Source of the DNA: Opitutaceae bacterium
GTDB taxonomy: Bacteria > Verrucomicrobiota > Verrucomicrobiia > Opitutales > Opitutaceae
Length of the DNA stretch: 64,000 nt
Assembly (NCBI GenBank): GCA_028281165.1
Contig: JANQKI010000217.1
Span: forward strand, 1-64,000
Direction of reading: 5' to 3'
Below are positions 45,052 to 54,752 of this stretch, piece after piece; the stretch's first letter is position 1, and each line of letters opens with the position of its first letter. The translations under genes were made by a program, and so were the position numbers. A model generated the notes under the pieces. The model made no database searches. It worked only from the letters and a program-made list of their open reading frames with translations, and was not told where the DNA came from.

Positions 45052-45735
45052 ATGCTATTTCTGCTTTTAATTGTACCTACATTTATTCTGGCCTTCTGGG
45101 CCCAGTCAAAAGTCACGTCAACTTACAACAAGTTTGTGCAAGTACCATCGAGAGGCCGCATAACGGGTGCCGAGGCTGCCGCTGCTGTGATGAGAAATGC
45201 GGGAATCTATGACGTTGATATTGTACAGGTGCGTGGAAAACTTACGGACCATTACGATCCCATCAACAAGAAGCTGGCTCTTAGCCAGGATAACTATCAC
45301 GGCACAAGTCTGGCTGCTTTGGGAGTTGCGGCTCACGAAGCCGGTCACGCAGTTCAACATAAAGTTGGATACCGCGCGCTTAAAGCTCGCATGGCTTTGG
45401 TGCCGATAACCAACATTGCCTCTAGCATCCTGCCCTGGATCATCATTGGACCCATGTTCATTGGAATGGGATACATGGGGGGCGTGATGATGAATCTCGC
45501 AGTTGTATGCTACCTCGTCTTAACCGCTTTTCAGCTTATTACTTTACCTGTCGAATTCGACGCAAGCCGTAGGGCGAAGCGACAGCTCGTTTCATTAGGT
45601 ATACTCGGGAATGACGAGATGGGTGGAGTCGATAAGACGCTTAACGCCGCGGCTTGGACTTATGTGGCAGCTTTCGTTTCGTCACTTGCTTACTTGCTCT
45701 ATCTCTTGACAATCGTGATGGGCAATCGCGATTAG
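45052..45735 (+). CDS. YugP-like membrane zinc metallopeptidase
   Basis: A 227-residue integral membrane protein with an N-terminal membrane segment, a soluble stretch carrying the zinc-binding HEAGH at residues 95-99 (GVAAHEAGHAVQH), and three or so further membrane segments. This is the layout of the YugP/Zn_peptidase_2 family. Substrates are unknown. The ATG at 45052 has a GAGGAAAA site upstream, whereas the in-frame start at 45022 does not. It faces the sugar-kinase gene convergently across a strong terminator. Confidence 0.85.
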   Translation: MLFLLLIVPTFILAFWAQSKVTSTYNKFVQVPSRGRITGAEAAAAVMRNAGIYDVDIVQVRGKLTDHYDPINKKLALSQDNYHGTSLAALGVAAHEAGHAVQHKVGYRALKARMALVPITNIASSILPWIIIGPMFIGMGYMGGVMMNLAVVCYLVLTAFQLITLPVEFDASRRAKRQLVSLGILGNDEMGGVDKTLNAAAWTYVAAFVSSLAYLLYLLTIVMGNRD

Positions 45736-45761
45736 TTTAAGCAAATAATTATTTTGAAGCT

Positions 45762-45789
45762 AACGCGTCTCAATTTGGGGCGCGTTTTT
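45762..45789 (+). terminator. Intrinsic terminator after the YugP-like gene
   Basis: AACGCGTCTC (45762-45771) pairs with GGGGCGCGTT (45777-45786), ten pairs including two G-T, over an AATTT loop and followed by TTT. It overlaps the 3' end of the convergent kinase gene. Confidence 0.85.
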
Positions 45790-46621
45790 CATTTCCTGAT
45801 ACGGCTAATCTAGCGGCTATCATTGCAGCTGCTTCAGCGGCCTTGCCTTCAGGCTTGTGTATTAGAATACTGGGAACGCTATTGGCTATTCTTTCCTTCA
45901 GCAATTTTGAGTAGAGGGAGTCGTTTTCCAGAAGTCCACCTGCTAAAACGAGTTCCAAGGGTCTCCTTAGTTCCAGTTGAGCTTCTACCTCGAGAAAGAG
46001 TTTTACCAATGCGTCTGCATTGATTGCTAGAATTTCTCTAGCTTCTACATTTCCCGATTCTGCCTGCGTGATTACTTCTGGAGCGATACTTGCCACGGAA
46101 TCGCGATCATCACTTGGAAGTGTTGCCATTCCTGATTTACAAGCTGCTAAGCCAATTGCGTATCCACTTCCTGGATCATCTTCACCTGCAGATCGCCTAC
46201 TGCTTCGCGCTGTTCTTCCCTGGCCGTCTTTGCCAAAGCATGAAGAGCCCGTTCCACTGATCAAGCAGATCCCAGGTCTTCCCGACAAGCCGCCCTCCAA
46301 TGCTATCTCGATGTCGTGAGTTATTTTGAGTGGAATCAGCTTTGCCCAGTTCTGCTCTCTCAAAAGTTCTTCCAGCTGAGCCCTGTGATCCTTCGTGGCA
46401 ACTCCGGCTATGCCTAGGCAGGCGGATTGTATTTGCGGATTGTGTAGAGAGGGGAGCGCTTCCTGAACAGCTTGCTGGATGGCGAGGGCCGCTTGCTCAT
46501 ACCCAATGTTGTTTGGGTTGGAACTGGATGACCTCCCTGTAGAGATGACTTCGCCATCAGCATTGACGAGACACGCCATTGTTTTTGTACCGCCTCCGTC
46601 AATACCAAGGAATACTTTCAT
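45770..46621 (-). CDS. BadF/BadG-family sugar kinase (N-acetylglucosamine kinase-like)
   Basis: The actin-fold ATPase begins LGIDGGGTKT (phosphate 1 loop near residues 5-14), has ISGTGSSCFGKDGQGR as phosphate 2 and VLAGGLLENDSLY as the adenosine motif near residue 226. The family holds eukaryote-type GlcNAc kinases and related amino-sugar kinases, as well as dehydratase activators, but the small size and lack of an Fe-S Cys pair favour a sugar kinase. A role in amino-sugar or murein sugar recycling would fit the presence of mpl; this is inference. It lies 31 bases after ispG on the same strand. Confidence 0.78.
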   Translation of the reverse strand: MKVFLGIDGGGTKTMACLVNADGEVISTGRSSSSNPNNIGYEQAALAIQQAVQEALPSLHNPQIQSACLGIAGVATKDHRAQLEELLREQNWAKLIPLKITHDIEIALEGGLSGRPGICLISGTGSSCFGKDGQGRTARSSRRSAGEDDPGSGYAIGLAACKSGMATLPSDDRDSVASIAPEVITQAESGNVEAREILAINADALVKLFLEVEAQLELRRPLELVLAGGLLENDSLYSKLLKERIANSVPSILIHKPEGKAAEAAAMIAARLAVSGNEKRAPN

Positions 46622-46652
46622 TAAAGGCTTGTGGTCTGTCTTACTTGGTCAA

Positions 46653-48686
46653 TTAGGCCTCGATGGGTTCAGGCTCTAGCCATTTCCCATGTTCTTTGAT
46701 GAGGTCGATCAGGCGATCGTCTGCTTCGGCCTGCGGGATATTGTATTTCACGCATTCCTTGCCGACGTATAGGTTTATCTTGCCTGGGGCTCCTCCTACG
46801 TATCCAAAATCGGCATCCGCCATTTCGCCTGGACCATTTACTATACAACCCATGATGGCGATTTTCACTCCTTTTAAATGGCCTGTTTTTTCCCTGATGC
46901 GTTGCGTCGTGGCTTGTAAATCGAAGAGCGTCCTGCCGCAACTAGGGCAGGCTACAAACTCGGTTTTGGAAATGCGCGCTCCAGCGCCTTGCAAAACGTT
47001 GTAAGCGAGCTTTGTCGATCTAATGGGATTAGGCTCTGTTTCGATGCTTATCATATCGCCAATTCCATCGCACAGTAGCGAACCACTCAAAATGCTTGAT
47101 TCGAGCAATCGACTCAGAAACGAAGGTTCTTTTTGGATACTTGCTAAATCAGTATTCCGTATCCAAATTGGAAGGACAAAATTGTTTTCTTTTAGCTTTT
47201 CCGCCAACAGCCGATAGACTCCCAACGCATGGACTTTATCTCCTTCGATTAATCTGCTGACCAAAGTGACAACGGCGTTCTTTGGAAGTTGGCCGTAAAT
47301 GAAGTCCGAAAGACTAGGGTGCAGTCCGAAAATTGGAGTGGCTGCTTTAGCCTTGCATATTTCCTTGAAAGAATCGATTTCCTCCTCCTCGCCTGGATAA
47401 AAGTCTCTTAGCAGGGCATGAGAAATCCTTTTAGGAAGATCGACTGTGTTCAAAATATTGGGAGAGAAATCCGCATCTAGTTCCAAAATCAAAAAGTCCA
47501 CAAGATTTTCGAGAACTTCTGCGAAATGCGTGAACTCAACAATCTCCCTCTCGTTGACAAGCTTTATCAGAAGCCCTTCTAGTGGAGTATCGGTTAGCAA
47601 ACTTTGTTTCGCCTTTAAATCTTCAATAAGCGAATTCAGATTTGAAACGTCGCCTTGCGATTTGTGAACGACTAAGGGAGGCGTTTCAGGATCAAGCTTG
47701 CACTGCTTTCCAATCGCTATGCCTGAGATTTGCCGTCGTTTGAACTCGTAAGGGTCGATCGTGTCGCTTGAGTGGCTTACCTGATCGGCTTTTCCCCAAA
47801 GGCTGGATACTTTTTGAGCCAAGGCCTTTGCCACGGGTATTTCATAAACAGGATCTTCCGTAAGTGAAACGCGAATCGTATCTCCCAGTCCATCCATCAG
47901 TAGACTGCCGATGCCGATGGCGCTTTTTATTCTGCCATCCTCCCCATCGCCTGCCTCCGTAACGCCAAGATGAAGAGGGTAGCGCATACCTTCCGCTTCC
48001 ATCCGTTCGCAGAGCATGCGGTAGGCTTGGATCATGACCTTCGGATTACTCGCTTTCATAGACAGGATGATGTCATGATAGCCGTGTGATTCTGCTATAC
48101 GAAGAAACTCCAGAGCTGATTCTACCATGCCGAGCGGCGTATCGCCATATCGATTCATGATACGGTCGGAAAGGGAGCCATGGTTCGTCCCGATACGCAT
48201 GGATCTTCCTAGTTCTTTGCACCGCTTTACCAGCGGGGAGAACGAATCGTAAAGCCGTTCCAGTTCTTCGTCGTATTGGGCGTCTGTGTACTCGCGTTGG
48301 AGAAATTTTTTGCGATCCGCGTAGTTGCCTGGATTTACTCGCACTTTCTCGACGTGCTCTACTGCTTCCATTGCAGCCGTAGGGAGGAAATGGATATCTG
48401 CAACGAGCGGCTGACTGAATCCTGCTTCTCTAAAGCCTGCACGGATCTCTTTCAAAGCTCTCGCCGCCGCTTTGTTGGGAGCCGTGATACGAATGATTTC
48501 ACAGCCAGCTTCGGCTAAGGCGATTGACTGCTTAATAGTGGCCTCGACGTCTTGCGTATCCGTGGTCGTCATAGACTGGATACGAATTGGATTTACTCCC
48601 CCGACAGCTACATTTCCAATGTAGACTTCGCGACTCTTCCTGCGAATCGTTTGAAAGCGCGATACGCAGTATGGGCTAGCTTTCAT
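46653..48686 (-). CDS. ispG: 4-hydroxy-3-methylbut-2-enyl diphosphate synthase (IspG/GcpE), large form
   Basis: IspG makes HMBPP in the MEP isoprenoid route using a [4Fe-4S] cluster. The TIM barrel opens VGGVNPIRIQSMTTTDTQDVEATIKQ (in parts). The cluster cysteines are in CPSCGRTLFDL and MGCIVNGPGEM near the C-terminus. At 677 residues it is about 300 longer than the E. coli form, owing to a middle domain at about 290-560. This is the three-domain architecture found in plants, Chlamydiae and Bacteroidetes. It directly abuts rseP and is the last MEP gene in the run. Confidence 0.93.
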   Translation of the reverse strand: MKASPYCVSRFQTIRRKSREVYIGNVAVGGVNPIRIQSMTTTDTQDVEATIKQSIALAEAGCEIIRITAPNKAAARALKEIRAGFREAGFSQPLVADIHFLPTAAMEAVEHVEKVRVNPGNYADRKKFLQREYTDAQYDEELERLYDSFSPLVKRCKELGRSMRIGTNHGSLSDRIMNRYGDTPLGMVESALEFLRIAESHGYHDIILSMKASNPKVMIQAYRMLCERMEAEGMRYPLHLGVTEAGDGEDGRIKSAIGIGSLLMDGLGDTIRVSLTEDPVYEIPVAKALAQKVSSLWGKADQVSHSSDTIDPYEFKRRQISGIAIGKQCKLDPETPPLVVHKSQGDVSNLNSLIEDLKAKQSLLTDTPLEGLLIKLVNEREIVEFTHFAEVLENLVDFLILELDADFSPNILNTVDLPKRISHALLRDFYPGEEEEIDSFKEICKAKAATPIFGLHPSLSDFIYGQLPKNAVVTLVSRLIEGDKVHALGVYRLLAEKLKENNFVLPIWIRNTDLASIQKEPSFLSRLLESSILSGSLLCDGIGDMISIETEPNPIRSTKLAYNVLQGAGARISKTEFVACPSCGRTLFDLQATTQRIREKTGHLKGVKIAIMGCIVNGPGEMADADFGYVGGAPGKINLYVGKECVKYNIPQAEADDRLIDLIKEHGKWLEPEPIEA

Positions 48687-50183
48687 CTAAGGCTGGGCGT
48701 CGTCCGCTTCTTTCGAAGCTTCGTTAGATATATTTTCTGGGAGAGAAAAAACAGGTGTGATGCGCTGCTGTTTCCATTCGTTCTCAGCGCTAACGTCAGT
48801 CACAATTCTATTCACGTCATAGAAACTTACATACAGTATCATGCCAAGCAGGGCGATCATGAACGTTCCTTGGACCGATGCTATGAAGTTGATGGGCAAG
48901 GGCTTGTTACGCAGCTTCGCGATGGTGGCGAACATGATGTGGCCTCCATCAAGAACAGGAATCGGTAGGAGATTGAAAATGGCTAAATTGATATTGATAA
49001 CTACGATTACCCAGAGCAGCAAACGAAAGTCGATTTTCGACGTGTCGTAAATAATTTTGGCGATTCCTGCAGGACCGCTCATATGCTTGATTTGGATGTC
49101 GGAATTCTTGTCGATAAGCGATGAAAGCGTTCTTATAGTGAGCGTAACGATTTCCTCCATCAAGGTGACCGGGTCCTTCTTAATCATCACTTGATTGTCT
49201 GCGAAACTGGAAATGCCAATACGTGTTTCTTTCTGTCCGTCATTGGTGACTACCACTTCCTGAGGGACAACTGCAGTATTCAAAATTTCGTCACCCCGTT
49301 GCAATAGTACAGGGATGGATTCCTCGGCTCTACCTTGGATGAGTTCGAAAAAATGCGATACACTGTAAAGAGGCTGACCATCGATTTCCAACATGTAGTC
49401 GCCGATTTGCATGCCAGCTAGCTCTGCTGGAGAGTTTTCATGTATTCCATTAACAATGACAGTATATCCTGAGCCGATTCCGATCTGTCTCCTGTTGACG
49501 ACGGCAGAGAGGGCTGGATTGGTGACAACTTCAATTTGTTCACCGTTTCGCTCAATAAGAAGCGAAGTTTCTCGTTCTCCAGTCTCGCTTTTGCCATTGC
49601 TGATAGCAATAGCCGTGCTGACTTCGGCCCAACTATCCACGAGCTCTCCATCTACAGCCAAAATAATATCTCCCAGCTGAAGGTTGGCTCGCTTGGCAGG
49701 ACTTATCACGGTTGTACCGTCTGCTTCTAGAATGCTGTCCTTTATGTATCCGATTTGTGTGGACTGCATGGATTCCGAGCTCGGAACTTTTACCTGCCAA
49801 AGAATAGTGGCCAGGATGAAAGCGAATATAATATTGAATACAGCTCCCATTACCGAAACGATCACCTTTGAAGTGTAACTGATGGGTGGCAGGTCTTTGG
49901 CGTCTTCGCTGTTTCCTCCTTCGATGCCGGACATGTCCGCTAGTTGCGGCAAGGCGACGTATCCGCCCAGGGGCAGAAGCGAAATGCGGTAATCGATCCC
50001 ATCTCGTTTCCAGCTGAAGAGCTTTGGTCCGAAGCCGATGGAGAAGCGCTCGATATGCAATCCTCGACGTCTTGCCGCTAGAAAATGGCCAAGTTCGTGA
50101 ACGAAAATCGAGCCGCCGAAAAAGAGAATGACCATGGCCACGGCCCAGATGTTGGAGAAGATTTGTTCGAATTGAAAATTCAT
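48687..50183 (-). CDS. rseP: Site-2 protease RseP (M50 family)
   Basis: RseP is an intramembrane zinc protease that releases envelope-stress sigma factors and clears signal-peptide remnants. HExxH is at residues 29-33 (FVHELGHFLAARRRG) in the first membrane segment. A PDZ pair spans about 130-330, and the LDG-type third ligand motif is in PVLDGGHIMFA near residue 430. The 498 residues are somewhat longer than the E. coli 450. It overlaps dxr by four bases upstream and touches ispG downstream, the common dxr-rseP pairing. Confidence 0.93.
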   Translation of the reverse strand: MNFQFEQIFSNIWAVAMVILFFGGSIFVHELGHFLAARRRGLHIERFSIGFGPKLFSWKRDGIDYRISLLPLGGYVALPQLADMSGIEGGNSEDAKDLPPISYTSKVIVSVMGAVFNIIFAFILATILWQVKVPSSESMQSTQIGYIKDSILEADGTTVISPAKRANLQLGDIILAVDGELVDSWAEVSTAIAISNGKSETGERETSLLIERNGEQIEVVTNPALSAVVNRRQIGIGSGYTVIVNGIHENSPAELAGMQIGDYMLEIDGQPLYSVSHFFELIQGRAEESIPVLLQRGDEILNTAVVPQEVVVTNDGQKETRIGISSFADNQVMIKKDPVTLMEEIVTLTIRTLSSLIDKNSDIQIKHMSGPAGIAKIIYDTSKIDFRLLLWVIVVININLAIFNLLPIPVLDGGHIMFATIAKLRNKPLPINFIASVQGTFMIALLGMILYVSFYDVNRIVTDVSAENEWKQQRITPVFSLPENISNEASKEADDAQP

Positions 50184-51352
50184 GCCGTTTTTCCCTCTGC
50201 GAAGGCATTCGCCAAATTCCTGGCTAGTAGATCGTATTCCAAGACTGCGTCAAGAGAGGTTGGTTCTACATTATCGACGGATTCCAAGGTTTTCTCAATC
50301 ACCCGGGCGATTTCGAGAAAAGAAATCCTCCCCTCCACAAATGCCTGCACGGCAACTTCATTGGCGGCGTTGTAAACGCCCGGAGCGATGCCGCAGGCTT
50401 CCATGGCATTTCTTGCTAAGGTCAGGCAAGGATACTTCCTCAAGTCGACGGGCTTGAAGTCGAGCGACATGGCTTCGGAAAAATCCAAGCTGGAGGTGAC
50501 GCCCTGCTTTCTTTCGGGATAGAGAAGAGCGTGTTGGATGGCGAACGTCATGTCCGGCGTGCTCATTTGAGTGAGAAAGGAACCGTCGCGGCACTGAACC
50601 ATCGAGTGGACGATACTTTGCAAGTGAATCACTACGTCAACCTGGCTTGGTTCAACTCCGAATAGCCAGCGAGCTTCGATCATCTCCAGTCCCTTGTTAG
50701 CCATCGTAGCAGAGTCTATGGTTATCTTGGGTCCCATATTCCAGTTCGGGTGTTGCAGAGCTTGCTCCAGCGTCACATTTTTCATTTCTGAAAAAGGGGT
50801 GTCGCGAAAGCTTCCACCGGAAGCGGTCAGAATGAGTTTCTCGATATGCTCTGGTTTCACTCCCTCAAGGCATTGAAAGAGGGCATTGTGTTCGCTATCG
50901 ACGGGAATGATTTGCGAGCCGTTTTCGTTAGCGGCCTCGATCACGAATTGACCAGCAAGCACCATTATTTCCTTGCTGGCAATGGCGAGGCGCTTGCCTG
51001 CCTTCAACGCCTTGAGAGCGGGTTGCAGGCCTTGAGTGCCAACGACTGCCACAAGAACGATATCGACCTCGTTCATTTCGGCCAATTCCGATAGTCCGGC
51101 TACTCCGCTAAGGACATCGCAGGCCGAACCGAAAGCGTTCTCGTCCTTGGCCTTTTTCCAAGCTTCATCGCTATGAAGACAAGCTTTGGGACATTCAAAT
51201 TCCTTGGAAATGGCTGCGAGCTTTTCCCAATTTCCATTTGCCGCGACGCCAACTAATTTAAGCGAATCACTGTGTTCACGTATTACCTTAAGCGCGCTGT
51301 CTCCGATTGAGCCGGTGGCGCCTAGCAACACGACCTTTTTTCGATCCGCCAT
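50180..51352 (-). CDS. dxr: 1-deoxy-D-xylulose 5-phosphate reductoisomerase
   Basis: Dxr catalyses the first committed MEP step, DXP to MEP, with NADPH. The Rossmann start VVLLGATGSIGDSALKVI, the ASKEIMVLAG segment near residue 125 and the active-site region VDSEHNALFQCLEG plus LTASGGSFRD are present. The length of 390 is typical. It follows cdsA by three bases and overlaps rseP by four, placing isoprenoid and envelope genes on one transcript with ispG two genes later. Confidence 0.95.
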   Translation of the reverse strand: MADRKKVVLLGATGSIGDSALKVIREHSDSLKLVGVAANGNWEKLAAISKEFECPKACLHSDEAWKKAKDENAFGSACDVLSGVAGLSELAEMNEVDIVLVAVVGTQGLQPALKALKAGKRLAIASKEIMVLAGQFVIEAANENGSQIIPVDSEHNALFQCLEGVKPEHIEKLILTASGGSFRDTPFSEMKNVTLEQALQHPNWNMGPKITIDSATMANKGLEMIEARWLFGVEPSQVDVVIHLQSIVHSMVQCRDGSFLTQMSTPDMTFAIQHALLYPERKQGVTSSLDFSEAMSLDFKPVDLRKYPCLTLARNAMEACGIAPGVYNAANEVAVQAFVEGRISFLEIARVIEKTLESVDNVEPTSLDAVLEYDLLARNLANAFAEGKTA

Positions 51353-51355
51353 AAA

Positions 51356-52192
51356 TTAGGAGATTACGCCAATGAGCAAATAAGCAACCGGCGAAGCCAG
51401 AATCAGGCTATCGGTTAGATCGAAGGCGCCGCCAATTCCCGGAATGAACTTGCCTGAGTCCTTTTGATCTGCGCGTCGCTTAATGACGCTTTCAACGAGA
51501 TCTGAAATAATGGACACGATGGCTATGGGGAGGGCGAATAGAGTTCCCCAAAAAGGATTGAAGAAAGGAGGCATTAAGTCGCCGCCAAATCGAGATATCG
51601 CGTAGCCTACGCCGATAGAAACCAAGCACCCGCCGATTGCTCCCTCCCAGGTCTTTTTGGGGCTCATCTTGGGCGACATTTGGTGGCGGCCGAAGGCTTT
51701 GCCAAACAGAAGGGCGCCGATATCGCAGAATTTTGCCACAGCCACCGTCCAGGCGACGAGCATGAGGCCTTGCAGTTCGTCTCCAGGAAGTTCGAGAATC
51801 CTCACCAGAAAAGCCAACATGAATGGAATATAGATGAGGCCTAGAAGAGTTGAGCCCAAAGTTTCAATACGATCGGTGGAATCGCGCTCGTTTAGAATAC
51901 GCAGGCAGCATGCTACGATGGCGATGGCGATAATGCCAGATTGGATACCTTCGATATGACCGTGCTCTGCCTTGCTCGCATAGTAAGGAATGACGATCAT
52001 TATTGTACCCAGTGCGGTCCCGGAATTCTTGAATGGCCGCCGCCCCATCTTCTCCAGAAGCTTGTAGAACTCCCATTGAGTGCCTGAGCTGAGTAAAGCC
52101 AACAGCCAAACGCTCGCGTCGCCACCGAAATAGAATAAGCAGACTCCCGCTATTCCCCAAAGAAAGATGGTGCTCGCAACGCGCTTTATCAC
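51356..52192 (-). CDS. cdsA: Phosphatidate cytidylyltransferase
   Basis: CdsA makes CDP-diacylglycerol for phospholipid synthesis. The polytopic 278-residue protein has about seven to eight membrane segments, MSPKKTWEGAIGG as the family's cytidylyl-site loop, and the C-terminal signature as RRADQKDSGKFIPGIGGAFDLTDS, where the usual PGHGGxxDRxDS reads PGIGGAFDLTDS. The changed His and Arg are seen in some other CdsA proteins. It starts 13 bases after uppS, the usual gene order. Confidence 0.9.
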   Translation of the reverse strand: MIKRVASTIFLWGIAGVCLFYFGGDASVWLLALLSSGTQWEFYKLLEKMGRRPFKNSGTALGTIMIVIPYYASKAEHGHIEGIQSGIIAIAIVACCLRILNERDSTDRIETLGSTLLGLIYIPFMLAFLVRILELPGDELQGLMLVAWTVAVAKFCDIGALLFGKAFGRHQMSPKMSPKKTWEGAIGGCLVSIGVGYAISRFGGDLMPPFFNPFWGTLFALPIAIVSIISDLVESVIKRRADQKDSGKFIPGIGGAFDLTDSLILASPVAYLLIGVIS

Positions 52193-52205
52193 GACAGAAA
52201 ACGTG

Positions 52206-52961
52206 CTATTTGCTGACCAGCTTTTTCTTGCTCACCTGCTCGCCAGTAAGTCCGTAGCGCCGCTCCCGAGCGCAGTAGGTTTTGATGCATTCCTCGAGAT
52301 GGGCTTTTGTGAAGTCCGGCCAGTATGTATCTGTGAATACAAGTTCCGCGTAGGCGCTTTGCATCATTAGGAAGTTGCTCAATCGATTTTCGCCCGATGT
52401 TCTTATAATCAAATCCGGATCAGGCAGGTCATGGGTGTACATGCCTTCGGCAAAAGTGTCCCAATCGATATCGCCCACGGAAAGCCTGCCTTCCGCGACG
52501 GCATTGGAGATAGACTTCGCAGCGTCGACAATCTCATTGCGAGAGCTGTAGTTGAGAGCTAGTGTTAGGTTCCATTCATTAAATTCTTTGGTAGCATCGA
52601 TAGCTTCAACTACGGCCCTGTTTAAATGAGCTGGCAGACCATCTAGGCGACCGATTGCCCTGAGCCTAATTTTTTTTTCCACTAGCGTTTTTAGTTCTTT
52701 CGCTAGGAAGTACTCTAGGAGCTCCATCAAAGCGTTTACTTCGCTTTCTGGCCGCTTCCAGTTTTCGGCGGAAAATGCATAAAGCGTAAGGTAATGGACA
52801 TCGAGTTCCTGGCAGGCTTTCACAACGCGCTGGCAGGCTTCCACTCCTTGCCGATGTCCCTTGTTGCGAGATAATCCTCTCTCCTTAGCCCAACGCCCGT
52901 TCCCATCCATAATCATCCCAATATGGTTGGGGTAGTTAGTCGGTTTAGAGTCGATACCCAT
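52206..52961 (-). CDS. uppS: Undecaprenyl diphosphate synthase (isoprenyl transferase)
   Basis: UppS adds isopentenyl units in cis to make the C55 lipid carrier for cell-wall and surface glycans. GMIMDGNGRWA at about residues 15-25 has the catalytic Asp, and LIIRTSGENRLSNFL near 187-201 matches the conserved allylic-binding region. The ATG at 52961 is preferred since GGAG precedes it and the preceding eleven residues of the open frame show no similarity. It heads the uppS-cdsA-dxr-rseP-ispG run. Confidence 0.93.
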   Translation of the reverse strand: MGIDSKPTNYPNHIGMIMDGNGRWAKERGLSRNKGHRQGVEACQRVVKACQELDVHYLTLYAFSAENWKRPESEVNALMELLEYFLAKELKTLVEKKIRLRAIGRLDGLPAHLNRAVVEAIDATKEFNEWNLTLALNYSSRNEIVDAAKSISNAVAEGRLSVGDIDWDTFAEGMYTHDLPDPDLIIRTSGENRLSNFLMMQSAYAELVFTDTYWPDFTKAHLEECIKTYCARERRYGLTGEQVSKKKLVSK

Positions 52962-53162
52962 ACAAGTCTCCGTCACAAAGCAAAGGGCCGACAATCTTGA
53001 GGCTAATGCCAGATTGCAAGGGTTTATCCGTCATAAAACAGCGTTCTTCTACAGAGAGAATTGTAACCGAATTCCTCTTCAAAGCGTTGAACTTGAAGAC
53101 CCAAAGCAGTCCGAGCTTTGGGCTTGATTAACTTGGCTTTTCATCTGCCTCGGCATCTTTTT

Positions 53163-54200
53163 ATGAAACTCTGGTCGACCGCTTCGCTTTCCATTCTATC
53201 AATACTCCTAGCTGCTTATGCGGGCTACCTGAGCGTTGAAAACAATCGTCTCAAAAAACTTGTCGAGCAGAACGAAGAACAAGCGGCGGCTGTCCTGGAA
53301 GAAGAGGCAGCCGATATTTCGGAAAGCAGTACTTCAAACGGCGAACTTGTATCTGAGCGACCCTTTGTGGCAGACGAGTCGTCGCCTCCTATAGTTAACG
53401 ATGAGGTTTCAAGAGAGGAACGTCGCGACCAGAGGCGTGAAGAAAGGCAAGAGCGACTCAATCAGATGTTAGCCAATCTGCAGGATCCGGAATTCCGCAT
53501 GGATTTGATAGAGCGCAATATGGGTCGGATCGATCAGAGGTATGCAGCCTTTTTTAAAACACTTAATCTCTCGGCAGAGGAAATCGATTTGCTGAAAACA
53601 CTGATGGCGGAGCGCGAAGTGACTCGAGCTGAAGGTCAAATGCGAATGTTTGCTGCGGATGAAGGGGACCGTGAAGCAATTCGTGAGAATACGAGATTGC
53701 AACGTGAATTGCTGGCCGAAGACATCAAGGATTTGCTAGGCGAAGAAGAAGCGTCACGACTCGTTGAATACACGGAAAGCCTCCCCTTTCGAAACGAAGT
53801 TGCCGAACTCGCTCAATCTCTTAGCTACACTGATTCTCCGCTTAGCGAAGCCCAAAGCGAGTCAATCATCAGCGCCTACACGAGTATTTCTAAGAATTTC
53901 GAATACACACACGATCTCTCTGGCAGGAATCGCTTTCAGGCTAGTAATTATGGTCAGGATGCGGTGGATACTTACATTCAGGAGAGAGAAGTATTTGATA
54001 GCATGGTGCTCGAGCAAGCTGCTAAGAGCCTAAACGACAGCCAGCTTACCAGTCTGGCAGAGAAACAGATAAGCGATCGAGAACGTGAGGCGCGTCAGCT
54101 CCAATTCTCCCTTGAGAATCCAGGCGGAGGAAATGACGGCCGCCGGGGAGGATTTGGCCGTGGTGGCGGACGCGGTGGTTTCGGTCGAGACGGGTTCTGA
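53163..54200 (+). CDS. Unknown membrane-anchored coiled-coil protein with Gly/Arg-rich tail
   Basis: The 345-residue product has one N-terminal membrane segment (about residues 6-22), an acidic then strongly basic/Arg-Glu-rich helical region (EERRDQRREERQERLNQ), a long helical domain and a low-complexity C-terminus of GGF/GRGG repeats. The topology suggests a periplasmic helical body. RGG-like tails bind RNA in eukaryotes but in a periplasmic protein may be flexible or adhesive. I do not recognise a family. The ATG at 53163 is chosen as the N-terminal start; an open TTG at 53118 precedes it. It diverges from uppS. Confidence 0.6.
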   Translation: MKLWSTASLSILSILLAAYAGYLSVENNRLKKLVEQNEEQAAAVLEEEAADISESSTSNGELVSERPFVADESSPPIVNDEVSREERRDQRREERQERLNQMLANLQDPEFRMDLIERNMGRIDQRYAAFFKTLNLSAEEIDLLKTLMAEREVTRAEGQMRMFAADEGDREAIRENTRLQRELLAEDIKDLLGEEEASRLVEYTESLPFRNEVAELAQSLSYTDSPLSEAQSESIISAYTSISKNFEYTHDLSGRNRFQASNYGQDAVDTYIQEREVFDSMVLEQAAKSLNDSQLTSLAEKQISDREREARQLQFSLENPGGGNDGRRGGFGRGGGRGGFGRDGF

Positions 54201-54248
54201 GCAAATCAGGCTTTCCTAATTTTTTATTCTTAACTATCATCACTGGAA

Positions 54249-54737
54249 ATGAAGAGAGTTTACTTGGTTCTGATTTCAATCGCTTTGCTTTTGATAGCTA
54301 CGAATTGGTCGAGTTTTAAAGAATGGGATCGTGAGATTGGATTGCAAAACTCTTCAATTACGCCTGTTTATTTAGGCTTAGTATTCGCTTTAGTGGCCCT
54401 TTGGAGTCTTGGTAGAAAGGCGCATGCACTACTGCGAGAGTTGCTAGACCAAGGAATAAAAATACAGAGAGATATAAGGCTGATAGATTTAAAGCCTATC
54501 ATTTTCTTGACCCCTCTATTGTTCCATTCGCGCAAGACGGTCAGTACCATTCTCGAAGATGGAACAGAATTGTCTCATTCCTATGGGTACGGTACTGACT
54601 TTGGTTGGCTTTTATTTGTACTTGGAAGCCTTGTTTTTGTTCTTTTTCAGATCGTCATGAAGCTTGAACAATTCAAAGAATCCGCGTCAGATCCTATCAC
54701 AATGTCCAACCCAGCTTCTCCAATTGGCTCTGCCTGA
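54249..54737 (+). CDS. Small unknown inner-membrane protein
   Basis: The 162-residue protein has three hydrophobic segments: residues 4-20, about 40-57 and about 115-135, with a basic stretch between the second and third. No known motif is seen. It lies 48 bases downstream of the coiled-coil gene on the same strand and is followed by the convergent pyrC gene with 15 bases between. Function unknown. Confidence 0.55.
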   Translation: MKRVYLVLISIALLLIATNWSSFKEWDREIGLQNSSITPVYLGLVFALVALWSLGRKAHALLRELLDQGIKIQRDIRLIDLKPIIFLTPLLFHSRKTVSTILEDGTELSHSYGYGTDFGWLLFVLGSLVFVLFQIVMKLEQFKESASDPITMSNPASPIGSA

Positions 54738-54752
54738 TCGAGCCTCGTTTTA

